From an uncultured Clostridia bacterium (GTDB taxonomy: Bacteria > Bacillota > Clostridia > Oscillospirales > Ruminococcaceae), in NCBI GenBank assembly GCA_945947715.1, contig CAMEYZ010000119.1, forward strand, positions 1-7,084: a stretch of DNA of 7,084 bases. The letters are read 5' to 3'. The translations under genes and the position numbers were made by a program. This document shows, piece after piece, positions 1 to 5,244 of this stretch (positions are counted from its first letter, which is position 1; the number at the start of each line of letters is the position of its first letter). The notes below the pieces were generated by a model, which had not been told where the DNA came from, made no database searches, and was given only the letters and a program-made list of their open reading frames with translations.

Positions 1-144
1 CAGAAGAGTTGTTTTTCCCTTTCCGTTTCTTCCCACCAGCCCCAGCCGCCATGTGCTGTCCAGGTCAAGATCGACGTGTTCAAATACATTGTCATATGAA
101 CCCTCGTAGCCGAAGGTGAGATCGTTGATTGAAATTATACTCAT
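1..144 (-). CDS. Lsa-like ABC-F ribosomal protection protein, N-terminal 48 codons only
   Basis: Partial gene: it starts with ATG at 144 and runs off the left edge after 48 codons. The start reads MSIISINDLTFGYEGSYDNV, and the Walker A P-loop GRNGKGKTT lies at about residues 38-46. The opening (IxDLTFxYEGSYDN, then a GRNGxGKTT P-loop without a membrane domain) matches what is known of the Lsa/Vga-type ABC-F proteins. These soluble twin-ATPase factors bind the ribosomal E site and dislodge lincosamides, pleuromutilins and streptogramin A. The start is supported by GGAGG at 152-156, eight nt upstream. The gene is preceded by an elaborate attenuator leader, which fits an inducible resistance gene and argues against a housekeeping ABC-F such as EttA. 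The second ATPase domain and the linker cannot be seen, so drug specificity is an inference. Confidence 0.85.
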   Translation of the reverse strand, partial: MSIISINDLTFGYEGSYDNVFEHVDLDLDSTWRLGLVGRNGKGKTTLL

Positions 145-148
145 ATAA

Positions 149-170
149 CCGCCTCCATTACTGCCGGCGG
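149..170 (-). promoter_or_regulatory. Possible SD-sequestering hairpin before the ABC-F gene
   Basis: On the transcript, CCGCC (170-166) can pair with GGCGG (153-149). The 12-nt loop and the 3' arm contain the ribosome binding site GGAGG (156-152). If it forms, the hairpin would partly hide the start region of the ABC-F gene and add a translational layer to the upstream transcriptional attenuator. The stem has only five pairs, so this is suggestive. Confidence 0.35.
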
Positions 171-234
171 ACAGGGGAAGATACAGGCTTCAGGATAGCT
201 CGCGAAAGCCCACAGCTGTGCCCGCAAAAAGGCA

Positions 235-265
235 CAAAAAAGCCGAGGGCAGTATACTCCCTCGG
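235..265 (-). terminator. Leader-internal intrinsic terminator (attenuator) of the ABC-F gene
   Basis: Read on the minus strand, CCGAGGG (265-259) and CCCTCGG (249-243) form a perfect 7-bp GC-rich stem around a 9-nt loop. It is followed by C and six U residues (241-236). It lies about 90 nt before the ABC-F start and about 145 nt after the predicted transcription start, so it can only act inside the leader. Its 5' arm overlaps the alternative antiterminator pairing, as expected for a conditional terminator. Confidence 0.85.
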
Positions 266-370
266 ATATAATAATTCCGAAGAAGCGCCAAATCCTCCGA
301 TATCCGCACAGCAAACACAGCCCATCCGCATTAGCGAACGAGCAGACTATTTACTTTGCAAATGTATCGG
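263..370 (-). promoter_or_regulatory. Mutually exclusive antiterminator and anti-antiterminator pairings
   Basis: Three alternative pairings are visible in the minus-strand leader RNA. (a) CCGATA (370-365) pairs with TATCGG (302-297), supported inside by GCAAA (359-355) with TTTGC (315-311). (b) CGGATAT (306-300) pairs with ATATCCG (269-263). (c) The terminator stem uses 265-259 and 249-243. Pairing (b) shares bases with both (a) and (c), so (a) frees the terminator while (b) blocks it. The segment 370-365 lies six nt after the stop of the Met-Arg upstream ORF. A ribosome held on that ORF would therefore cover it, favour (b) and allow read-through. The pairings are read from the sequence; the switching logic is inferred from known attenuators of ABC-F and Erm resistance genes. 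Confidence 0.7.
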
Positions 371-375
371 AAAAT

Positions 376-384
376 TTAACGCAT
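376..384 (-). CDS. Two-codon upstream ORF (Met-Arg-stop) in the ABC-F leader
   Basis: ATG CGT TAA is preceded by a good ribosome binding site, GAGGTGAG (395-388), with seven nt between GAGG and the ATG. It sits about 24 nt after the predicted transcription start and just before the 5' strand of the first leader stem. Minimal upstream ORFs act as drug sensors in leaders of resistance genes. Lincosamides, pleuromutilins and streptogramin A block the first peptide bonds, so even a dipeptide ORF could hold a stalled ribosome. The codons and SD are seen; the sensing role is inferred. Confidence 0.6.
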   Translation of the reverse strand: MR

Positions 385-414
385 CTTCTCACCTCAGATC
401 ATTTTAATAAGGAC

Positions 415-443
415 ATTATATCACAGCCTTGCCAAAATGTCAA
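415..443 (-). promoter_or_regulatory. Perfect-consensus SigA promoter for the ABC-F leader
   Basis: On the minus strand, TTGACA (443-438) and TATAAT (420-415) are separated by exactly 17 nt, so both hexamers match consensus. Transcription should begin near 408, giving a leader of about 264 nt before the ABC-F start. It lies in the 84 nt between the Nudix stop and the upstream ORF. Such a strong promoter is typical when control is exerted downstream by attenuation. Confidence 0.9.
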
Positions 444-468
444 GCATTTTTTTGCAGAAATGAAAAAC

Positions 469-876
469 TCAGTCCTTTATGGCATTTTTAGCCTTGGAAA
501 CGATAGTCTTGTCGTTTTCATAGGTCAGCAGAGAGGCGGCATGACATATATCCACCCACCTGATATCTGCGATCTCCGTTTCCTGGGGAGTAAAATCAAA
601 ATTTTTCGCCTTCGCCATGAAATATACCACGACCTTCTGAGTCTCTTTTTTCGGAAAGTATGTGACGGTTTCACGGAAGGTGGGATCTATCATAACGTCA
701 ATATCAGTTTCTTCCTTTATTTCGCGGAGAGCGGTCTGGATTTCCGTTTCACCCTCTTCAACGTGTCCCTTGGGAAAAGACCAATGTCCGCTGTTAAGAT
801 GCTTTATCAGCAGGATTTCCGTATTTCCGTGGTGCTTTCGGTATACGACAGCACCGCAGGATTTTTCAAAGGTCAT
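469..876 (-). CDS. Nudix hydrolase, bacterial diadenosine tetraphosphatase type
   Basis: Encodes 135 residues, a normal length for a single Nudix domain. The Nudix box spans residues 37-59: G37, E43, then REIKEET at 51-57, giving R51, E52, E55 and E56 as the catalytic, metal-binding core. SFPKGHVEEGET before the helix is typical of the asymmetrical bis(5'-nucleosyl)-tetraphosphatases, cytosolic enzymes that split Ap4A into ATP and AMP. The box is not perfect: the usual glycine near its end is Asp58. Start choice: ATG at 876, which keeps the N-terminal strand FEKSCGAVVYR. The SD-like GAAGGG is about 13 nt away, rather distant. It has its own promoter at 921-949. There is no terminator between its stop and the ABC-F promoter, so some read-through into the ABC-F leader is possible. 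The exact substrate is an inference; other dinucleotide or NTP substrates remain possible. Confidence 0.85.
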   Translation of the reverse strand: MTFEKSCGAVVYRKHHGNTEILLIKHLNSGHWSFPKGHVEEGETEIQTALREIKEETDIDVMIDPTFRETVTYFPKKETQKVVVYFMAKAKNFDFTPQETEIADIRWVDICHAASLLTYENDKTIVSKAKNAIKD

Positions 877-920
877 ATTATGTAATCATTCCCTTCTGAT
901 CAAGATAATACATTAGTATA

Positions 921-949
921 ATTATAACATATTTTTTCTTATTTGTCAG
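921..949 (-). promoter_or_regulatory. SigA-type promoter for the Nudix gene
   Basis: On the minus strand, CTGACA (949-944) lies 17 nt before a perfect TATAAT (926-921). The bases just upstream of the -35 box are an A/T tract (951-957), which could act as an UP element. The predicted start is near 914, giving an untranslated leader of about 38 nt. Confidence 0.7.
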
Positions 950-950
950 C

Positions 951-985
951 TTTTTTTGTAAACTTTTTTATTATTTACAAAAAAA
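951..985. repeat. Perfect 12-bp A/T-only-rich inverted repeat
   Basis: TTTTTTTGTAAA (951-962) is mirrored by TTTACAAAAAAA (974-985) around an 11-nt loop. It lies between the sigF stop and the Nudix promoter. As RNA it would form a weak A-U hairpin, so a role in ending sigF transcription is possible, although there is no GC-rich stem. It could equally be an A/T-rich upstream element of the Nudix promoter. Confidence 0.6.
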
Positions 986-1042
986 TTACTTGATGTTAAC
1001 ATATTATAATGATGCTATGTATTATTCTGCGGAGAATTACTG

Positions 1043-1720
1043 CTATAAAAACTGACCCTTCATCCATTCAAGTATCTTTTTTTCACGGCGCGAGACCTGT
1101 ACCTGCGTCATTTTCAGCTCTTCTGCCGTTTTTACCTGAGTCATCTCCCTGAAATATCTCAGATAGATGAGCCGCCTGTCCTCGGCGCTGAGCCTTGACA
1201 TTACCTGCATGATAGAAAGCCTGTCCGACATTTCCTCGTCTGGTGAGGGCGCGGCAATGTCTATCTGTTCACCGTCGCCGTCCTCGGTGCTTCTCGTCAG
1301 CGATATCACCGGCATTCCCACACTTATCGCTTCGGTCACGTCCTCCTCCGATTCTCCTGTGAGAGCGCTCAGCTCCGATATCTGTGGTTCCCGTCCATGT
1401 TCGGGGACAAAGCTGTCTCGTATGCGGCTTATCTTCATGGAAAGCTCCTTTATGTGGCGGCTGACCTTTATTGCTCCGCCATCGCGGAAAAGCCGCTTTA
1501 TCTCGCCCATTATCACCGGGACCGCATAGGTGGAAAATTTTACGCCCCGCTCCTTATCAAAAGCCTGCGCTGCCTTCACCAGTCCCACACAGCCTGCGCC
1601 GTATAGGTCGTCGTATTCTATCCCGCGGCCTCGGAAACGGTTGGCACACAGGTGTACCAGTCCCAGATTATTTTCCACAAGGCAGTTTTCCTCTTCCCGC
1701 TCACGTGTACTTTTCATCAT
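1043..1720 (-). CDS. sigF: RNA polymerase sporulation sigma factor SigF
   Basis: Encodes 225 residues of the SigB/SigF/SigG class (sigma-70 family without region 1). Region 2 includes DDLYGAGCVGLVKAAQAFD at 37-55 and KFSTYAVPVIMGEIKRLFRD at 61-80. The core-binding and -10 recognition helices are followed by a region 3 of about 50 residues (90-135). Region 4 ends in the HTH segment MTQVKTAEELKMTQVQVSRR at 193-212. That last motif is very close to the MTQxxxAExLxxxQVQVSR pattern of known SigF. SigF starts forespore gene expression and is held inactive by SpoIIAB. The start ATG at 1720 lies 20 nt inside spoIIAB, with GGAG about six nt before it, so translation is probably coupled. A second ATG follows directly. 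It is the third gene of the spoIIA operon. No convincing terminator follows the stop. Confidence 0.95.
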   Translation of the reverse strand: MMKSTREREEENCLVENNLGLVHLCANRFRGRGIEYDDLYGAGCVGLVKAAQAFDKERGVKFSTYAVPVIMGEIKRLFRDGGAIKVSRHIKELSMKISRIRDSFVPEHGREPQISELSALTGESEEDVTEAISVGMPVISLTRSTEDGDGEQIDIAAPSPDEEMSDRLSIMQVMSRLSAEDRRLIYLRYFREMTQVKTAEELKMTQVQVSRREKKILEWMKGQFL

Positions 1721-2231
1721 CTGCTTCTCCGTCTGCTGTGACTCCCGCTGTGTTCAGATCGGGAGCCTCTGCGTTTGCCGAAGCTCTCGTCAGATACAGG
1801 GCCCGTTCGGTGATCTTCTTCGTCATTGTGACGGTGGTGCCTCTCCCTACGGAGCTTGTCACCCTTACGCTGTCCATGAAGCTTTCCATGACAGCAAAGC
1901 CCAGTCCTGCACGCTCCTCCTGGGGAGCGGTGGTGAACAGAGGCTCCATTGCCTGCTTTACATCGGCGATGCCGCAGCCCTTGTCCTTTATTTTTATGTA
2001 CAGCACGTTGTCCTCGAGGATACGGCAGGTCATTTCTATCTTGCCTATCCTGTCCCTGTAAGCGTGGACGATACAGTTTGTGACCGCCTCGGAAACGGCG
2101 GTCTTTATGTCGATAAGCTCCGCCGCCGACGGGTCCAGCTGGGCCGCCGCAGCTGCTGCTATCATTCTTGCCATGGCTTCGTTGCAGCTTTTCGAGGGGA
2201 ACGTTACCTTGATCTCATTATAAACAGTCAT
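1701..2231 (-). CDS. spoIIAB: Anti-sigma F factor / serine kinase SpoIIAB
   Basis: Encodes 176 residues with a GHKL (Bergerat) ATPase fold. The N box EAVTNCIVHAYR lies at 48-59 (catalytic Glu48 and Mg-binding Asn52 by alignment to known SpoIIAB), G1 DKGCGI at 83-88, G2 RAGLGFAVME at 107-116, and the last box GTTVTMTK at 131-138. It binds SigF and phosphorylates SpoIIAA, forming the partner switch that releases SigF only in the forespore. Bacillus SpoIIAB is about 146 residues; this one carries about 35 extra, low-complexity acidic residues after the fold (141-176). Part of this tail exists because the frame overlaps the start of sigF. The ATG at 2231 has only a weak GGGA nearby, while a strong AGGAGG sits 34 nt upstream. 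An in-frame TAA two codons upstream rules out an earlier start. Confidence 0.95.
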   Translation of the reverse strand: MTVYNEIKVTFPSKSCNEAMARMIAAAAAAQLDPSAAELIDIKTAVSEAVTNCIVHAYRDRIGKIEMTCRILEDNVLYIKIKDKGCGIADVKQAMEPLFTTAPQEERAGLGFAVMESFMDSVRVTSSVGRGTTVTMTKKITERALYLTRASANAEAPDLNTAGVTADGEADDEKYT

Positions 2232-2250
2232 TTTTATTTTCCCATTGCAT
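2218..2250 (-). other. Possible 10-codon ORF overlapping the spoIIAB start
   Basis: The sequence ATGCAATGGGAAAATAAAAA begins an out-of-frame ORF of 10 codons ending in TAA at 2218. It overlaps the first codons of spoIIAB. It follows the strong AGGAGG (2271-2266) by 15 nt, so it is closer to that site than the spoIIAB start is. It may be meaningless, or a small coupling ORF delivering ribosomes to the poorly served spoIIAB start. Confidence 0.25.
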
Positions 2251-2276
2251 TTTGCGCAGGGTATACCTCCTTTTCT

Positions 2277-2582
2277 TCAGCATATGGTTGTCAGCATATC
2301 CAGTCCTGCAAGCTTCATTACCTTCTTTATCGAAGTGCTGGTGTTGTTGATCATCACCCGTCCTCCGATGTCCTTCATTAGCTTGCAGCGTCCGATAACA
2401 AGCCCTATCCCCGAGCTATCCATGAACGAGACCTCACCGAAATCGAGCACAAGCTCCTCCGGGCGAAGTCTTTCAAGAGCATTGTCTATCTCTGCGCGCA
2501 GCAGGGGAGCGTTGTGGTGATCTATCTCTCCGCTCAGCAGTGCTGTTACCCGTCCTTCGTCCTCTTTTACGGATATTCCCAT
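2277..2582 (-). CDS. spoIIAA: Anti-anti-sigma factor SpoIIAA (STAS domain)
   Basis: Encodes 101 residues, one STAS domain. The strand-helix signature SFMDSSGIGLVIGR lies at 52-65. By alignment with Bacillus SpoIIAA, Ser56 of DSSG is the residue phosphorylated by SpoIIAB. The N-terminal GEIDHHNA at 18-25 is also a family hallmark. Unphosphorylated SpoIIAA displaces SigF from SpoIIAB; phosphorylation by SpoIIAB inactivates it, and SpoIIE normally removes the phosphate. The start ATG at 2582 has GAAAGGA upstream. It is the first gene of the operon and is followed by spoIIAB after 45 nt. The family's usual length is about 115 residues, so the C-terminus is slightly short but the fold is complete. 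Confidence 0.95.
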   Translation of the reverse strand: MGISVKEDEGRVTALLSGEIDHHNAPLLRAEIDNALERLRPEELVLDFGEVSFMDSSGIGLVIGRCKLMKDIGGRVMINNTSTSIKKVMKLAGLDMLTTIC

Positions 2583-2669
2583 TTTTTATCATCCTTTCTT
2601 TTTGTAGATATTGTAAGAACATAATATCACAATAATTTTAAAAAAAATGTCATAACTGCGAAAGAGCAT

Positions 2670-2706
2670 AAAAAAAGACCGCATATTCGGATAAGGATAT
2701 GCAGTC
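2670..2706 (-). terminator. Intrinsic terminator after the exporter pseudogene
   Basis: On the minus strand, GACTGCATAT (2706-2697) pairs with ATATGCGGTC (2686-2677), one pair being G-U. The loop has 10 nt, and seven U residues (2676-2670) follow. It begins 17 nt after the final stop of the exporter remnant and separates it from the spoIIA operon. Its survival supports the idea that the gene upstream was once a complete unit ending at 2724. Confidence 0.85.
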
Positions 2707-2723
2707 CATAAAAATGCTATGAA

Positions 2724-4620
2724 TCAATAAAGTCCGAACAGTCGCAGCAGCTTCTGCCAGAAATTCAGTTCCTCTTCGGGAGCAGCATCGGCTTGCTCGA
2801 CTTCGGGTATTTCAACGGCAGCGGTCTTTATCACAAATTGTACCGAGGATACGTCCTCGTTTTCTCCGAAACAAAGGATACTGCCCTTCCTCCATCATCG
2901 GACAGCGAATTCAGCATGTCGCTCAGATCGTCCAAATCGTCGGAGAAGGTGCTGTCTATCTTGTCGGTCTCGCTGCGAAGCTCGGCAGTTCCGTCTTTGA
3001 GTTCAGCTGTTCCGTCAAGCAGCTAAGCAGTACAACAAATACAGCGCCTATGGCAATGAGATTGACCTTGACCATATCCTTTGTGACAGTGTCCATAAGG
3101 TCGTAGGTGCTCACACCCTCGCCTGCAAGATAATAGCTGTCGGGATAATGCTCATTGCAGATGTCCCGTATCTCCTTTACAAGCTCAAAGGTTTCGTTGC
3201 CTTCATAGTCGGCGTCCACGCTTACCACTATTCTGCTGTAATTGTCGGAGCAGAGCATGGAATAGGTGTCATCGTCTAGATACTGCTCGGGTATCTCAGC
3301 GCCTACAGTATCAGCATAGGAGATAATATTCTTGACCTGTTCAAGAGCACGAAGGTCCTCGGAAAGAGCCTTTTCCGTCTGACGACTGCCCTTTGGAACC
3401 AGCACAACATAGGTGTCCTGCTTTCCGAAAACGTCCTCTATTTTAGTGGTATCTGCGCCCAGACGGGTCTTTTCTCCGAAGATGTGGGAGGAGCCGTAAT
3501 AGAAATCATTTGCATTTGATGCAAGATAGGTCGGAGCTATGATTATCGCAAAGACCACTGCCATGGGAAGCATTATCCTGCTGACAAAGCGTCCGAATTT
3601 ATCAAATTTCGGCAACAGTGGACGGTGACGGGTCCTGTCAAGGAATCTGTATGTAAGCATGATAAGACAGGGCATGAATATGAATACGCATATCAGGCTT
3701 ATGGCAACGCCCTTTGCAAGCGCAAAGCCTAAGTCGGGACCTATCCTGAACCGCATGAGTCCCAGTGCAAGGAAGCCGATGACGGTGGTAAGTCCGCTGG
3801 ACAGTATAGAGCTTGTTGATTTGGTCAGCGCGTCTGTCATTGCTTCCTTCGGGTCGGGAAATTCCTTTCTGCTTTCCTCGAAGCGGTGCAGCAGGAATAC
3901 GGAATAATCCAGCGAGACCGCAAGCTGGAGTACCATTCCCGCAGCGTTTGTCACGAAGCTTATTTCCCCGAAAATAATGTTGCTGCCTGCATTTATCAGC
4001 AGCGAAACGCCTAAGCCTATCATAATGATAACGGGCTCTACCCATGAATTGGTGGTGAGCATCAGCACGATGACAACGAAAATTACCGCTATCAGAGTGA
4101 TAAGGGATATTTCGCTGACGCTGCTTTCTGTGGCAACTGCCGTGGAGGCTGCGGAGCCTGTCAGGGAATTGTCCTCGCCGATGATATCGCGTATCTCATT
4201 GACTGCGGACAGTTTTTTTTCCTCGGAGATAGTTACCGTGAGCAGGGCATTTTTGTCCTTATAGTAGGTCTCTAACGTGTTGGAGTTCATTGTTTCGATA
4301 GGCTGTGTAATATCGCAGGAATCGTCTAGCCACATCACGTCGTCAACTCCGTCAACAGCTTCTATCTTTTTCTTGTAGTCAAGAGCCTGTGGAATAGAAA
4401 CACTTTTTATCATAACCCGGGCATTGGGGATACCTCCGTCGAACTCCTGCTCCATAATGTCCAGAGATACGGTGGAATGACTGTCGTCGGGGAGATAGTC
4501 GTTCATGTCGTAATTTACGGGGATAAGAGGCTTACACAGTCCGAAAAAAATCGTAAGTATCACAAAGATGACGGTTATCATCACCGGATGGGATATGACC
4601 TTGCTGTAAAATCTTTTCAT
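2724..4620 (-). pseudogene. MMPL/RND-type exporter, broken by internal deletion and frameshift
   Basis: The open frame (4620 down to 2956, 554 codons) encodes an MMPL-family inner-membrane transporter. It has TM1 at about 12-30, an extracytoplasmic domain (35-165) and TM2-6 (172-325) with the family motif SLDYSVFLLHRFEE at 236-249. TM7 (348-366), a second outer domain and the beginning of TM8 (517-533) follow. The family normally continues through TM8-12. Here the frame leaves TM8 at about 3025 and reads out of frame to a stop. In a shifted frame from 3022 the DNA reads LLDGTAELKDGTAELRSETD, a repeat typical of long clostridial transporters. A second shift at the T-run 2860-2863 restores NEDVSSVQFVIKTA and ends with LNFWQKLLRLFGLY at 2724. 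So the gene has lost TM9-12 and part of the repeat domain, and has also frameshifted. The kinase-like frame overlaps its start by ATGA. A truncated product could be made but should not pump. Confidence 0.85.
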
Positions 4621-4973
4621 TGCTTATTCACCCTGCAGCTTGCAGCCGCTTCCACGGCGCGCTGGATACCAAAGGACGCACTGTTTATGCACATATCATA
4701 ATTGCTCGGCTTTCCCCAGTTTCGTCCAGTGTAGTATTCGTAGTAGCTTTTGCGCTGTTTGTCTGTTTTGGATATCAGAGCGGCTGCTTCCTTTTCGGTA
4801 AGAGCCCTGATATTTGATATTCGCTTGATTCTTTCCTCGGGTGGAGCGGAAATGAAAATGCTCAGATGCTTTACTCCTGCATTGTCCAGGACATGGTCTG
4901 CACATCTTCCAACGATTACGCAGTCAGAGCCTGAGGCGTATTCCAGCACAAGTCTGCTCTGTATCCGGAAAAG
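4617..4973 (-). pseudogene. Cytidylate-kinase-like protein, N-terminally truncated
   Basis: The frame from about 4973 to the TGA at 4617 encodes roughly the last 118 residues of a cytidylate-kinase-like family protein. Seen are LFRIQSRLVLEYASGSDCVI, then VGRCADHVL, a lid region with ERIKRI, and the C-terminal NWGKPSNYDMCINS. Known members are about 200 residues and begin with a GREFGSGG-type P-loop, which is absent here. Upstream the frame stays open but reads antisense to a TetR fragment and loses resemblance. No ATG or plausible SD opens the frame, only GTG codons such as the one at 4949. The stop overlaps the exporter start (ATGA), so the two were once coupled. It is best read as a 5'-deleted gene. 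Confidence 0.8.
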
Positions 4974-4976
4974 GGC

Positions 4977-5159
4977 GTGGGGAAAAAGCTGACTGAGGAG
5001 TATAAAAAAGTGGTCATAAAGTTCTACACCGAAGGCATTGCTGGGATAATTATCGAGTGGCTCAGAGGAGAGATTAAATACGACAAGGCGACTACAGTGC
5101 AGTATATCAGCAGTCTTTTCAAAAATGGACTGCCTGCGATAATCATGGATGCAGAATAG
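4977..5159 (+). pseudogene. C-terminal fragment of a TetR-family regulator
   Basis: About 60 codons resemble the ligand-binding C-terminus of Firmicutes TetR regulators (TetR_C_8 style): EEYKKVVIKFYTEGIAGIII at about residues 7-26, followed by EWLRG. The helix-turn-helix half is missing, because the DNA to the left is the antisense strand of the kinase-like fragment. The only possible start is a GTG at 4977 without an SD. The frame ends in TAG at 5157-5159. Since TetR genes often sit divergently from MMPL pumps, this was probably the repressor of the now broken exporter operon. That pairing is inferred from position only. Confidence 0.65.
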
Positions 5160-5182
5160 GCGAAAAATTTTTTCAGAAGGCT

Positions 5183-5201
5183 ATTGACTATTTCGGTCAA
5201 T
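5183..5201. promoter_or_regulatory. Operator 1, overlapping the -35 box of the TetR promoter
   Basis: ATTGACTATTTCGGTCAAT is a 19-bp near-palindrome with 7-bp arms (one mismatch) and a 5-bp centre. It is 18/19 identical to the reverse complement of operator 2. It includes the -35 hexamer, so a bound repressor would block RNA polymerase. Flanking bases CT and AG extend the outer symmetry to 23 bp (5181-5203). Confidence 0.75.
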
Positions 5202-5212
5202 AGTGCTATAAT
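5184..5212 (+). promoter_or_regulatory. Extended -10 SigA promoter for the tetR-hydrolase operon
   Basis: TTGACT (5184-5189) and TATAAT (5207-5212) are 17 nt apart, and TGC precedes the -10 box, giving an extended -10. Transcription should start near 5219, inside operator 2. The promoter is thus bracketed by the two operators, a layout typical of autorepressed TetR genes. Confidence 0.85.
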
Positions 5213-5215
5213 GAT

Positions 5216-5234
5216 ATTGACCGAAATGGTCAAT
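5216..5234. promoter_or_regulatory. Operator 2, at the transcription start of tetR
   Basis: ATTGACCGAAATGGTCAAT is a perfect palindrome with 7-bp arms and a 5-bp centre. Its centre is 33 bp from that of operator 1, close to three helical turns, which would let two dimers bind the same face. It ends just before the GGAGG ribosome binding site at 5235-5239. Confidence 0.8.
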
Positions 5235-5244
5235 GGAGGAATAT

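Noticed and set aside
129..407. A 92-codon plus-strand ORF over the ABC-F leader
   Set aside because: It reads antisense to the attenuator and ABC-F start, has no SD, and shows no recognisable protein.
1021..1040. Terminator after sigF from ATTCT/AGAAT
   Set aside because: The stem is only 5 bp and A/T-rich, and no U-tract follows.
1167..2520. Long plus-strand ORFs opposite sigF, spoIIAB and spoIIAA
   Set aside because: They are Ser/Arg/Cys-rich antisense shadows of well-supported genes.
2583..2669. A SigH or SigA promoter and Spo0A boxes for the spoIIA operon
   Set aside because: The best SigA pair on the minus strand (ATGACA 2653-2648, TATTAT 2626-2621) has a 21-nt spacer, and no clear SigH or TGTCGAA-type site was found. 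A promoter must be here but I cannot place it.
2860..2863. Programmed frameshifting at the A-run in the exporter tail
   Set aside because: The frame is already lost upstream at about 3025, and there is no slippery heptamer with a stimulator, so decay is simpler.
4977..5159. A complete 60-residue small protein starting at GTG 4977
   Set aside because: There is no SD or promoter, and the sequence resembles only the end of TetR proteins, so it is a fragment.
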